NCBI GenBank assembly: GCA_900767135.1
Contig: CAAFYU010000083.1
Span: 1 to 19,184 of the forward strand
DNA from: Candidatus Gastranaerophilales bacterium
GTDB taxonomy: Bacteria > Cyanobacteriota > Vampirovibrionia > Gastranaerophilales > Gastranaerophilaceae
Reading direction: 5' to 3'
Length of the DNA stretch: 19,184 bases
Made by a program: the position numbers and the translations under genes. The notes under the pieces are model-generated. The model worked only from the letters and a program-made list of their open reading frames with translations, was not told the DNA's origin and did not search any database. This document shows, piece by piece, positions 5,920-13,496 of the stretch. How positions within the stretch are numbered: the stretch's first letter is position 1; each line of letters starts with the position of its first letter.

Positions 5920-7188
5920 TTGAGAAAAATCATTGTTCAAAAATTTGGTGGCACATCAGTTGCAGATACCGAAAAAATTAAAAATGTAGCTAGAACGGTA
6001 ATTAAGGAAAAAGAAAACGGAAATGATGTCGTAGTTGTAGTTTCGGCTATGGGACATACGACGGATTACCTTGTAAAAATGGCTAAGGATTTGAGCCCAA
6101 ATCCATCTGGCAGAGAAATGGATATGCTTCTTTCGACGGGAGAAGGGGTATCTATCGCACTTTTGGCTATGGCAATTCAGTCACAAGGATATGATGCAGT
6201 TAGTTTTAATGCTATGCAAATTGGAATTATGACAGAAAATGTTCATTCAAAAGCCAGAATTGTTGATATTAAGACTGACAAGCTGAAACAGAATTTGAAA
6301 GAAGGTAAAATTATCGTTGTTGCCGGATTTCAGGGTGTTACAGAAGATGGTGAAATTACGACATTAGGTCGTGGCGGATCTGATACGTCGGCTGTTGCAC
6401 TCGCAGCAGCTTTGAATGCTGAAAGATGCGATATTTATACTGATGTGGAAGGAGTTTACACAACCGATCCGAGAGTTGTTCCGAACGCATCAAGATTAGA
6501 CGAGATTTCTTATGAGGAAATGTTGGAACTTGCACACGCCGGAGCGAATGTTCTTCACCCGAGAAGTGTTGAAACCGCAAAACAGTTTAATGTTCCGATG
6601 CGAGTTCGCAGTAGCTTTAAAATTGATAATTTAGGTACACTAATATTAGGAGTTGAAAAAATGGAAATTTATAAACCGGTGACAGGCGTTGCAGCAGATT
6701 TATCTCAGGCAAGAATTGTTGTTTGTGATGTGCCTGACAGACCAGGGGTTGCCGGCAAAATATTTAGTAAATTGGCAAAAGAAAATATTTCGGTTGATAT
6801 GATTATTCAATCTTATGCAAGAAAGGTTTCCAACACAAATGATATTGCATTTACGATTGATTCAGCTGATTTAGTCAAAACTGTTGAAGCATTGAAGGTT
6901 TTAAAAGCAGAAATCGGTGCGACAGGTGATATTCAGGTTGATGAAAATATTGCAAAGGTTTCAATTGTCGGTGCCGGCATGATTGACAGACCGGGTGTTG
7001 CATCAACTATGTTTGAAACACTTGCAGAGCAAGGAATTAATATCCGTATGATATCAACAAGTGAAATCAAAATTAGCTGTTTGGTAGACAAAGACGATGC
7101 ACAGCAAGCTGTAAAGGCTTTACATAACGTATTCGGACTTGAAAGTTCCGAAGTCGCCGAAGTAAAAGGTGACTTGCCAAATGTCTAA
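5920..7188 (+). CDS. lysC: Aspartate kinase (aspartokinase), ACT-regulated
   Basis: Catalyses ATP-dependent phosphorylation of aspartate, the first step to lysine, threonine, methionine and diaminopimelate. 422 residues. The amino-acid kinase domain (1-240) carries VQKFGGTSV (6-14), STGEGVS (72-78), TLGRGGSDTSAVALA (148-162) and YTDVEGVYTTDPRVVP (173-188). Two C-terminal ACT domains follow: DVPDRPGVAGKIFSKLA (270-286) and GAGMIDRPGVASTMFETLAEQGINIRMIS (351-379). They normally bind lysine and/or threonine for feedback inhibition. This layout matches the short monofunctional LysC family. The start is TTG at 5920, with AGAAAGAGA upstream; the conserved MRKIIVQKFGG leaves no earlier choice. Last gene of the kdsC-TPR-lysC operon. 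An internal ribosome site and ATG at codon 248 suggest a second product, as in Bacillus subtilis. Confidence 0.95.
   Translation: MRKIIVQKFGGTSVADTEKIKNVARTVIKEKENGNDVVVVVSAMGHTTDYLVKMAKDLSPNPSGREMDMLLSTGEGVSIALLAMAIQSQGYDAVSFNAMQIGIMTENVHSKARIVDIKTDKLKQNLKEGKIIVVAGFQGVTEDGEITTLGRGGSDTSAVALAAALNAERCDIYTDVEGVYTTDPRVVPNASRLDEISYEEMLELAHAGANVLHPRSVETAKQFNVPMRVRSSFKIDNLGTLILGVEKMEIYKPVTGVAADLSQARIVVCDVPDRPGVAGKIFSKLAKENISVDMIIQSYARKVSNTNDIAFTIDSADLVKTVEALKVLKAEIGATGDIQVDENIAKVSIVGAGMIDRPGVASTMFETLAEQGINIRMISTSEIKISCLVDKDDAQQAVKALHNVFGLESSEVAEVKGDLPNV
6661..7188 (+). CDS. Putative aspartokinase beta subunit from internal start
   Basis: Inside lysC, AGGAG (6648-6652) is followed after eight bases by ATG (codon 248, MEIYKPVTG). 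This lies at the junction between the kinase domain and the two ACT domains and would yield a 175-residue regulatory-only protein. Bacillus subtilis aspartokinase II and Corynebacterium aspartokinase are known to make their beta subunits from an in-frame internal start at the equivalent place (about codon 246-250). The ribosome site and the position are seen; that it is used here is inference. Confidence 0.5.
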   Translation: MEIYKPVTGVAADLSQARIVVCDVPDRPGVAGKIFSKLAKENISVDMIIQSYARKVSNTNDIAFTIDSADLVKTVEALKVLKAEIGATGDIQVDENIAKVSIVGAGMIDRPGVASTMFETLAEQGINIRMISTSEIKISCLVDKDDAQQAVKALHNVFGLESSEVAEVKGDLPNV

Positions 7189-7203
7189 GGTGGTTTAGAT
7201 AGC

Positions 7204-7239
7204 AAAAAAGAACAGGAATATCTATCCTGTTCTTTTTTT
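7204..7239. terminator. Bidirectional intrinsic terminator between lysC and the sigma gene
   Basis: AGAACAGGA (7209-7217) pairs perfectly with TCCTGTTCT (7225-7233) around a seven-base loop. A T-run follows on the plus strand (7233-7239) and an A-run precedes it (7204-7209), so a T-run also follows on the minus strand. It lies 16 bases after the lysC stop and about 35 bases beyond the sigma gene stop, and serves both convergent units. Confidence 0.9.
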
Positions 7240-7274
7240 GTTTGCGTATGTGTTGTATTTTGTTTGCGGAGTTT

Positions 7275-8276
7275 TTATCCAAAATAATTTTTTAAACCGA
7301 CAGACAAGTGTTTGTTTTTGCAGAATTTTTTTAGTTTTGCAATTGCCCTATTTTCGATTTGTCGAATTCTTTCACGTGAAACTCCGTATTGTGTCCCAAT
7401 TTCATCTAAGGTTTTTTTAGTTCCGCTGTTATCTAGCCCATAACGAAGAATTAAAACATCACGTTCTTTCGGACTAAGTTGGTTAAGCATTTTTCTGATA
7501 TCTTCAAACAAGTTTTCCTGTGAAACCCTGTTGTCCGGAGCAATTGAGTCCTCATCAACAATAAAATCTGCAATTTTAGAAGCGTCATCAGAAGATGTTG
7601 CAGGTGTCTCCATACTAATTGTTGATTGTGCGGATTTTATGATAGAAGAAATTTTCGCAACCGGAACCCCTAATCTATATGCAATTTCTTGTTTTGTAGG
7701 AGTATGTCCTAATTCTGTTGTCAAGTCGATTGTTGCACGTCTTATTTTGCCCAATGATTCAATCATGTGGATTGGAAGTCTGATAATTCTGGACTTGTCT
7801 GCAATTGCACGACTAATTGATTGTTGAATCCACCAAGTTGCATAGGTTGAAAATTTGTAACCCTTTGTGTAGTCAAATCTTCCGGCTGCTTTCATCAAGC
7901 CCATATTGCCTTCTTGGATAAGGTCTAAGAAGGAAAGGCCTCTGCCGATGTATTTTTTTGCAATACTTACAACGAGTCTTAGGTTTGCATTTACAAGTAA
8001 ATTTTTTGAAAATTCATCATGTGTTTCGTATATTTTTTTTGCAAGCTCATATTCTTGCTCGTGAGAGAGAAGCGGAATTTTACCAATTTGTTGCAAGTAA
8101 ATTTTAACGCTATCATCTGAATTGACAGACGTCAAACTTTCTTGAACTTTTGGCTCCTCTACGGATTTTAAAACATCTTCATCTCCTTCTTCATTATTTT
8201 CAAGTTCATGAAAATTAACGTCTTCGTCTGAAATTTCTTCTGTTAGTATTCCGTATTTTTCAAGTTCTTTTTTCAT
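7275..8276 (-). CDS. RpoD-family RNA polymerase sigma factor
   Basis: 333 residues. After an acidic N-terminus (1-53) come region 1.2 (DDSVKIYLQQIGKIPLL, 54-70), region 2 (NLRLVVSIAKKYIGRG... KFSTYATWWIQQSISRAIADK, 98-161), region 3 (174-220) and region 4 (LSPKERDVLILRYGL... SRERIRQIENRAIAKL, 267-315). It directs RNA polymerase to -10/-35 promoters. The -35-reading helix RERIRQIE is canonical. In region 2.4 the usual WWIRQAITR reads WWIQQSISR. Length and layout suit the primary sigma (RpoD/SigA) or a group 2 paralogue as in Cyanobacteria; one copy in a window cannot decide. Start ATG with TAGGAGAG just upstream. It follows nadA and rlmB in the same direction but has its own promoter inside the end of rlmB. 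Confidence 0.92.
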   Translation of the reverse strand: MKKELEKYGILTEEISDEDVNFHELENNEEGDEDVLKSVEEPKVQESLTSVNSDDSVKIYLQQIGKIPLLSHEQEYELAKKIYETHDEFSKNLLVNANLRLVVSIAKKYIGRGLSFLDLIQEGNMGLMKAAGRFDYTKGYKFSTYATWWIQQSISRAIADKSRIIRLPIHMIESLGKIRRATIDLTTELGHTPTKQEIAYRLGVPVAKISSIIKSAQSTISMETPATSSDDASKIADFIVDEDSIAPDNRVSQENLFEDIRKMLNQLSPKERDVLILRYGLDNSGTKKTLDEIGTQYGVSRERIRQIENRAIAKLKKFCKNKHLSVGLKNYFG

Positions 8277-8326
8277 TTCTCTCTCCTAAAAGCTCATTTG
8301 TAAGTACGAATTTTGCTTCTTTGATT

Positions 8327-8355
8327 ATTATAACTATTTTTTCAATTTTTGTCTA
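8327..8355 (-). promoter_or_regulatory. Sigma-70 promoter of the sigma factor gene
   Basis: On the minus strand -35 TAGACA (8355-8350, 5/6), a 17-bp spacer, and -10 TATAAT (8332-8327, 6/6). Predicted start near 8320, leader about 44 nt. The -35 lies within the last codons of rlmB, so the sigma gene can be transcribed independently of nadA-rlmB. Confidence 0.7.
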
Positions 8356-9071
8356 ACTGTTTCAAAAATTATTGCACTTAATGCATTTGAAACATTAAGG
8401 GAATTAAAATTTTTGTACATAGGAATTTTTACAACAAAATCAGATAGTTTAAGGATAGATTTTGAAACTCCGGCATGTTCAGCTCCCATTACGAGTGCAA
8501 AATTCATATCATCATATTTAACATCATAATAATTATCTTTCGCACTTGCGTCTGCTGCAACTACCCACCAGTCGGAATTTTTAAGTTTTTGAACAGCATT
8601 TACAAGGCTGTTTACTTTTATTATAGGAATATGGTTTATAGCTCCGGCACTTGTCTTTTCAACTGTTGCATTCACTTGAACATTTCTTCTTGATGGGATA
8701 ATAATTCCTTCAACGCCAGCACAAACACAAGTTCTTATAATTGACCCTAGATTGTGAGAGTCTTCTATTCCGTCAAGGATTACGAGTGATGAATTCTCGT
8801 GTTTTTGCTCTAAGAAATCGTCTAAATCCATATATTTGATAGGAGAGATTTGTGCAACAATGCCTTGATGATTGAATTCGGCATAAGGTTGAAATTTCTC
8901 TTTTGCAACAAATTGGTAAACTATTCCATTTTGTTGTGCAAGTTCTTTAATTTTATTGATTTTGTTATCGCTATGGATATTTTTTGAAATAAGAATTTTG
9001 TTAATTTCTCTGTTGCCGGCAATAAGAGCTTCCATTACGGAATTTTTTCCAAAAATTATATTATCTTCCAT
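8334..9071 (-). CDS. rlmB: TrmH/SpoU-family 23S rRNA (guanosine-2'-O-) methyltransferase (RlmB-like)
   Basis: 245 residues, typical for RlmB, which 2'-O-methylates G2251 in the 23S rRNA P-loop using S-adenosylmethionine. The N-terminal substrate-binding domain starts IIFGKNSVMEAL (5-16). The knotted SPOUT domain contains motif 1 (LVILDGIEDSHNLGSIIRT, 96-114, with N107 and R113), motif 2 (VMGAEHAGVSK, 194-204) and motif 3 (IPMYKNFNSLNVSNALSAII, 216-235). The ATG follows the nadA TAA with no gap, so translation is coupled. It is assigned to RlmB rather than TrmH because of the N-terminal domain; other guanosine 2'-O-methyltransferases of the same subfamily remain possible. Confidence 0.88.
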   Translation of the reverse strand: MEDNIIFGKNSVMEALIAGNREINKILISKNIHSDNKINKIKELAQQNGIVYQFVAKEKFQPYAEFNHQGIVAQISPIKYMDLDDFLEQKHENSSLVILDGIEDSHNLGSIIRTCVCAGVEGIIIPSRRNVQVNATVEKTSAGAINHIPIIKVNSLVNAVQKLKNSDWWVVAADASAKDNYYDVKYDDMNFALVMGAEHAGVSKSILKLSDFVVKIPMYKNFNSLNVSNALSAIIFETVRQKLKK

Positions 9072-9992
9072 TTATTTTGCTCCTATGGCTGAAACTTCCA
9101 GCATTCTGTCGATACAAGTCAGGGCTTTTTGAGCCATGTCTTCATCAACCGTAATTTCGTGTTCTTCTCTGTCAAGTGCATTGTAGATATCTGTCAGAGT
9201 GTTCCATTTCATATTTGGACAAATTACAGAATCTTTAATCAGAATAAATTCTTTTTCCGGATAATCACGTTTTAGTCTGTCTACAACACCTTTTTCAGTT
9301 GCGATTATAAATTGCTTGTTATTATTTTCTTTGGCAAATTTCATAATTCCTGTTGTAGACCCGACGTAATCTGCAATTGCAGTTACTGATTGGTGACATT
9401 CAGGGTGTGCAAGAACAAGAGCATTCGGATATTTTTCACGAGCTGCAATAACATCTTTATCTCGAATTTGCATGTGTGTAGGACAAAATCCTGGGTATGT
9501 ATTCACTTTAACATTGCCTAATTTTGCTTCAACCCATTTGCCAAGATATGTATCCGGCAAGAACAAAATTTCTTCTGCATTAAGACTGTCAACAATTTTT
9601 ACGGCATTTGAACTTGTACAGCAAATGTCGCATTCTGATTTTACTTCTGCTGTTGAATTGATGTAACATACAGTCGGCATTTTAGGAAATTTCTTTTTGA
9701 ATTCTCTAAGCTGTTCCAAAGTAATCATGTCAGCCATTCTACAACCGGATTCAAGCCTTGGTAAAAGGACTTTTCTTGTCGGGTTAAGGATTTTCGCAGT
9801 TTGTGCCATAAAATATACGCCAGCAAAAACGATTATATCCGCATTTGTTTTTGCCGCCATTTGGCTAAGATATAGCGAATCACCGACATAATCAGCAACT
9901 TCGTCAATCTCTACATTTTGGTAACAGTGAGCCAAAACAACGGCGTTTTTTTCTTTCTTTAATTTATTGATTTTTTCAATTAACTCTTTCAT
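9072..9992 (-). CDS. nadA: Quinolinate synthase
   Basis: NadA condenses iminoaspartate with dihydroxyacetone phosphate to quinolinate in de novo NAD synthesis, using a [4Fe-4S] cluster. 306 residues, the usual length of the compact form. The three cluster ligands are recognisable as C84 (ESGCRMADM), C170 (YPGFCPTHMQ) and C258 (DSVICPNMKWNTL). Substrate-binding signatures VVLAHCYQ (18-25), VGDSLYLS (36-43) and LAHPECHQSV (194-203) are also present. No NadB or NadC gene is near. It heads the nadA-rlmB pair. The ribosome site GGAGAG (10008-10003) is ten bases from the ATG, rather far, and no alternative start exists nearby. Confidence 0.96.
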   Translation of the reverse strand: MKELIEKINKLKKEKNAVVLAHCYQNVEIDEVADYVGDSLYLSQMAAKTNADIIVFAGVYFMAQTAKILNPTRKVLLPRLESGCRMADMITLEQLREFKKKFPKMPTVCYINSTAEVKSECDICCTSSNAVKIVDSLNAEEILFLPDTYLGKWVEAKLGNVKVNTYPGFCPTHMQIRDKDVIAAREKYPNALVLAHPECHQSVTAIADYVGSTTGIMKFAKENNNKQFIIATEKGVVDRLKRDYPEKEFILIKDSVICPNMKWNTLTDIYNALDREEHEITVDEDMAQKALTCIDRMLEVSAIGAK

Positions 9993-10035
9993 TTCGAGTA
10001 ATCTCTCCTACATTTAGTGTAAATTTATGTTAATT

Positions 10036-10065
10036 TTGCAAACTTTATAAAATATATTGTATAAT
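10036..10065 (+). promoter_or_regulatory. Sigma-70-type promoter of the pilM/N-pilO operon
   Basis: -35 TTGCAA (10036-10041), 18-bp spacer, and -10 TATAAT (10060-10065) preceded directly by TG. Predicted start near 10072, leader about 33 nt. The -35 is a palindrome in the nadA/pilM divergent region and could in principle be used both ways, but I could not find a convincing nadA -10. Confidence 0.65.
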
Positions 10066-10104
10066 AAAAAAGAGAGATAGTAAATAAAAAAAGAAAATTT
10101 GAGC

Positions 10105-11829
10105 ATGGATATAAATGAAATTTTTTCACAATTAGGATTAGGGAATAAGGAATCAGTTTATTTGTCGATTACTCCCGGTGTTGGCTTAGAGTTGATTCAA
10201 CTTGATTTAAATAGTAAGACTGTAAAAAATTATGCTTACAGACCGTTGGAATACAATGAATCTTTGAGAGAAATTCCGGATATGGAAGCTTTTAAAAATG
10301 CTGTAAGTGAACTGTTTGCAGAATTAAGGATTAATCCTAAGTCGAATGTTGTTCTCAACTTGCCAATGGTTTTCTTTGGGCAAAAAGATCTTTCGTTAAT
10401 GTTGGGTGATGATAGTATTTCCGTAGCATTGACGTCTGAGGCAGAACAATCTTATATTTTTAAAAGATATGAACCGGCTATTGCGTGGTGCGATTCTTTG
10501 ACTGCACAAGCCGGAGATATAAGAAAGCTTTTCTATTCGGCAATTCAAAAAGATGTAATTGAAGATATTAAAAATGCTTTAACTGAAATTGGTGCAACCC
10601 TTGCAGGCATTGAAATTTCATTGATATCATTGTTAAAGGCTTTGATATTTACAGGTTTAGTCCAAGATCAAGTGCAAAGTAATACTTCTTGGAACTTAAT
10701 GATAATTTCTTCAAACGGATATTCAATTTGTTCTATGGTTGGAAAATCTATTGTGGATTACTACGAAGAACCGTTGGCTATTAAATCTTTTGAAGGAGAT
10801 GAAATATATAATGCAATTAGTACTTCCGCTCAGATAACTTTGATGAGCTACCCTGCTAATGCTTTGTTTATTTTGTCAGAAACAGATATGGTAAGTGCTG
10901 AATTGTTGTCAAAACGTATTCAGACAGAAGGTCAAATCTTATACTGGGAAAACAATAGTTTTAAGAAAAATGATGCTATCCCTGTAAGTTTAGAAGTATT
11001 GGAAGAAACTGCACATAAAATTTCACTTGAAGCAATAGGTTGTGCAAGTAATGTTTCTTTGCCGACTAGATTTAATTTTTTATCAGGAACATCAGGTGTT
11101 GAGGGAGATAATCCGGACGAACCTGTACATGTTGTTTTAGGGTCGTCAGAGTTTGATATTTCTCCGAATATGGCAAGAAATTATTCAATTTTAATTGCTA
11201 TTATTTTGTTGGTGCCTGCATTGTTGTTTGCATTTATAGTTCCATCTGTTGAAAGACACAAGCAAGCTCAACTTGACGATATTACAAGTCGTTTGACAAA
11301 TACAAATGCAGAAATTGAAAAAATGCAAAAAGAGCAAAATAAAGAAAATGATTTTGATGTCGCAGCAGAAATTAAAAAAGTTTTGAAAAATAACAGATCT
11401 AAGCTAATGGCATTTACTGCTCTTGGAGAGTCTGTTCCAAAAAAACTTTGGGTTACTTATTTTACTGCCCAAGGTGAAGGACAAATTGATATCAAGGGTG
11501 AAGCGTCAAATGTTGAGGATATTTATTTGTTTTTTAGAAATATGAAAGATTCTCTTTTGAATGCTCAATTAAGGCTTCACAAACTTGAAATGAAATCTAA
11601 TTCTGTTGATGATGCAGTTAGTGCAAGTCCAAATAAACCAACAGTGTATGAATTTGAGGTCACTAATATGTCTGCTTCCGAGCTAAACCCGCCACCAGCA
11701 CAGAATCAGGAAGGTAACGGGCAACAGGGAGATCAATCACAACAAGAACAAAATAATAATAATAATAATAATCAAGCCCAAAATGCCGGTGCAGCACCAA
11801 ATAAGCCGTTGTTGAATTTTGGCAAATAG
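10105..11829 (+). CDS. PilM-PilN fusion-like type IV pilus inner-membrane protein
   Basis: 574 residues from the ATG at 10105 (an in-frame TTG at 10099 would add two; neither has a clear Shine-Dalgarno). Residues 1-320 resemble the actin-like cytoplasmic PilM, starting SVYLSITPGVGLELIQLD and with repeated alpha/beta units. RFNFLSG (about 322-328) recalls the INLLP motif at the PilN N-terminus. One transmembrane helix follows (about 359-380), a charged coiled coil (384-415), and a PilN-like ferredoxin-fold periplasmic domain (about 435-525, with ALGESVPKKLWVTYF and IDIKGEASNVEDIYLFFRNM). A Pro/Gln/Asn-rich tail includes seven Asn in a row. Separate pilM and pilN genes are the norm; one chain with this topology resembles GspL of type II secretion. 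The next gene is PilO-like, which supports the call. Together they would form the PilMNO platform linking the pilus motor to the outer-membrane secretin. Confidence 0.72.
   Translation: MDINEIFSQLGLGNKESVYLSITPGVGLELIQLDLNSKTVKNYAYRPLEYNESLREIPDMEAFKNAVSELFAELRINPKSNVVLNLPMVFFGQKDLSLMLGDDSISVALTSEAEQSYIFKRYEPAIAWCDSLTAQAGDIRKLFYSAIQKDVIEDIKNALTEIGATLAGIEISLISLLKALIFTGLVQDQVQSNTSWNLMIISSNGYSICSMVGKSIVDYYEEPLAIKSFEGDEIYNAISTSAQITLMSYPANALFILSETDMVSAELLSKRIQTEGQILYWENNSFKKNDAIPVSLEVLEETAHKISLEAIGCASNVSLPTRFNFLSGTSGVEGDNPDEPVHVVLGSSEFDISPNMARNYSILIAIILLVPALLFAFIVPSVERHKQAQLDDITSRLTNTNAEIEKMQKEQNKENDFDVAAEIKKVLKNNRSKLMAFTALGESVPKKLWVTYFTAQGEGQIDIKGEASNVEDIYLFFRNMKDSLLNAQLRLHKLEMKSNSVDDAVSASPNKPTVYEFEVTNMSASELNPPPAQNQEGNGQQGDQSQQEQNNNNNNNQAQNAGAAPNKPLLNFGK
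11752..11772 (+). repeat. AAT trinucleotide repeat (seven copies) in the pilM/N tail
   Basis: Seven perfect AAT units encode seven consecutive Asn in the disordered C-terminal tail. Slippage would change the Asn count without altering the frame, so it is a length polymorphism rather than an on/off switch. Confidence 0.8.
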
Positions 11830-11850
11830 AATAATCAGGAGAAGAGTAAA

Positions 11851-12564
11851 GTGGATAATAATTACAGTATATATCTAAAAAAATTCAAAATAGCGGTAAC
11901 GATTCTCGGTTTGGCGTTGGTTGTTTCGATTGCTATGGTTGCGAAAACAGTTCCTGAGGTTCAAAAGATCGTTCAAATTCAACAAGATACGAAGACAAAA
12001 TCAGAAGAACTTTCAGATGCTGAAAGAAAGATGGCAGAATTAAAGTCGGCGGCTGAAAAAAGAGATGAACAAGATTCTAGTGTTTTGCAAATGTTTTTTA
12101 AGCCGGTTAGTGAAGGTTTAGATACAGAAGCTGCTATTTCTGATGAATTTGGTGAGATTTTGCAACTTTTACGTGAGAATAAAGTAAAAGCACGTTCTGT
12201 AAAATATGACTATGATCCACAGGACGATAATTTTGTAAAAAATGCGGCAAATAAATATCACGTGTGCAGAGTTTCTGCTGAGATGATTGCGAATTATGCT
12301 GATTTTGCGAACTTTGTTAGAGAGCTGTACAAGCACGAACACTTTTTGGAAATTTCAAAAATTGAAATAGTTCCATATCAAAAAAACAAACGCATTTTGT
12401 TAATAAGTTTTCAAATAAAACTTTATGCACAAAGAGATCCGTCGTCTGTTGTTGAAACACCTGCTCCATCTGAAAATAATGGAGATAATTCAAATAATGC
12501 AAACGGACAAACTCCACCTTCCCCTCAACCGACAGAAGGTGCAACTTCTCCTGAGGCAGAATAG
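11851..12564 (+). CDS. pilO: PilO-like type IV pilus assembly protein
   Basis: 237 residues with the PilO layout: a short cytoplasmic N-terminus, one transmembrane helix (about 12-30), a coiled coil (about 38-75), then a periplasmic ferredoxin-like domain (about 95-195). The last contains the family-typical segment SAEMIANYADFANFVRELYKHEHFLEISKI (142-171) followed by LLISFQIKLYAQ. A Pro/Asn/Gln/Ser-rich tail ends the protein, like the tail of the upstream gene. PilO pairs with PilN in the periplasm to align inner-membrane and outer-membrane pilus subcomplexes. Start is GTG at 11851, five bases after AGGAGAAG (11838-11845). It lies 21 bases after the PilM/N gene, so the two form an operon. No pilP, pilQ or motor ATPase follows. 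No terminator hairpin is visible in the 24 bases before the convergent radical SAM gene. Confidence 0.75.
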   Translation: MDNNYSIYLKKFKIAVTILGLALVVSIAMVAKTVPEVQKIVQIQQDTKTKSEELSDAERKMAELKSAAEKRDEQDSSVLQMFFKPVSEGLDTEAAISDEFGEILQLLRENKVKARSVKYDYDPQDDNFVKNAANKYHVCRVSAEMIANYADFANFVRELYKHEHFLEISKIEIVPYQKNKRILLISFQIKLYAQRDPSSVVETPAPSENNGDNSNNANGQTPPSPQPTEGATSPEAE

Positions 12565-12588
12565 ATTTATTTTGAATTTGTGTGCGTA

Positions 12589-13446
12589 TTATTTAAACAG
12601 TTCGAAATTTATACCAAAAAACTGTTGTTTGTTTTGTTGACAAATTGAACAAAAATCTGTTTCAAGTGTGTTATGTTTTGCAAAATCTTGGAAAGTTGAA
12701 CCGCATCTGCCTCGATGATCGTTTGCTAAAAACGGGCAAGTATAAACGCCTTTGGCTGTTAAAATTCTACCGTATTCACAATCAAGTCTGGATCCCGTTC
12801 TTTTAAAATTCTCGTCATAAGCTTTGTTTTTATCAAAATATTCGTTTATCAAAAGTGTTGTATCAACGGCGTTATAACCGATTTTGTTGAATATTTTTTG
12901 AAATTCTGTTTTGATAACACTTTCATCTTCTTTGTAGTAATTTGTTACACATAAAATCGGACTAAAACCATATTTAGCAAGGCTTTTGAAAGCATAAATT
13001 GTTTGTCGAAAAGCTCCTCGTCCTCTTAAATCGTCGTTTTTAATTTCATTATAATGATCAATACTGAGTTTAAAAATTATTTCATTTGTTCCTTCGTCTT
13101 CTACACGTCTTAAAAAACGGGCTTTCTTTTCATTAATAAATGTTCCGTTAGTAAAAATACAAACATTAGTTCGTTTCAAGCAGGTTCTTAAAATAAGATT
13201 AAAATCGGGGTGCGTCATAGGTTCTGCCCCCGTAAGGTAAATACATTCTAGCTCTTGTGATTTAGTATCTGTGATTGCATTTTTTATAACATCAATTGAT
13301 ATAAAATCTTTTACGTTTTTTGTTAACGGGAAATCAATATAGCAGTGTTTACACCTTTGGTTGCAGTTTTTGGCAGTAAGTTCAATAAATAAATTGTTAA
13401 AATTTTTCAACTTACAAACCGGTGTTTGAAAAATAGCATTTTTCAT
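12589..13446 (-). CDS. Radical SAM protein with Cys-rich (SPASM/twitch-like) C-terminus
   Basis: 285 residues from the ATG at 13446. The radical SAM [4Fe-4S] motif CNQRCKHC gives C28, C32 and C35 (CxxxCxxC). It is followed by a GGE-like TGAEP (72-76) and the core strand CIFTNGTFINEKK (96-108). Five C-terminal Cys (C223, C237, C248, C266, C269), with GVYTCPFL resembling the G-x-x-x-P-C of SPASM domains and a final CSIC, suggest an auxiliary Fe-S cluster. SPASM/twitch enzymes often modify peptides or build cofactors; no precursor peptide is seen nearby, so the substrate is unknown. The start is chosen because AAGGAG (13457-13452) sits just upstream. The frame stays open to an ATG at 13554, which would add 36 unconserved-looking residues. 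The leader contains an SD-sequestering inverted repeat. Convergent with pilO. Confidence 0.85.
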   Translation of the reverse strand: MKNAIFQTPVCKLKNFNNLFIELTAKNCNQRCKHCYIDFPLTKNVKDFISIDVIKNAITDTKSQELECIYLTGAEPMTHPDFNLILRTCLKRTNVCIFTNGTFINEKKARFLRRVEDEGTNEIIFKLSIDHYNEIKNDDLRGRGAFRQTIYAFKSLAKYGFSPILCVTNYYKEDESVIKTEFQKIFNKIGYNAVDTTLLINEYFDKNKAYDENFKRTGSRLDCEYGRILTAKGVYTCPFLANDHRGRCGSTFQDFAKHNTLETDFCSICQQNKQQFFGINFELFK

Positions 13447-13496
13447 ATTTTCTCCTTTTTGTTTACATATATTGTATTTTTTTAAGGGAGAAAATA
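13446..13496 (-). promoter_or_regulatory. Leader hairpin sequestering the radical SAM ribosome site
   Basis: In the minus-strand leader, TATTTTCTCC (13496-13487) is perfectly complementary to GGAGAAAATA (13455-13446), which contains the Shine-Dalgarno and the first base of the ATG. The 10-bp AU-rich stem, with a loop of about 31 nt, would hide the ribosome site. Two small hairpins (CGTAA/TTACG and AGTA-TCC/GGA-TACT) precede it. This is a plausible translational switch or RNA thermometer. Confidence 0.5.

Noticed and set aside
10009..10041. nadA promoter sharing the palindromic TTGCAA with pilM/N
   Set aside because: At 16-18 bp spacing on the minus strand only CACTAA, ACTAAA or CTAAAT occur, too poor as -10; TACACT is at 14 bp.
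11752..11772. AAT repeat as a phase-variation tract
   Set aside because: Unit length is three, so slippage cannot shift the reading frame; it only changes the Asn run in a disordered tail.
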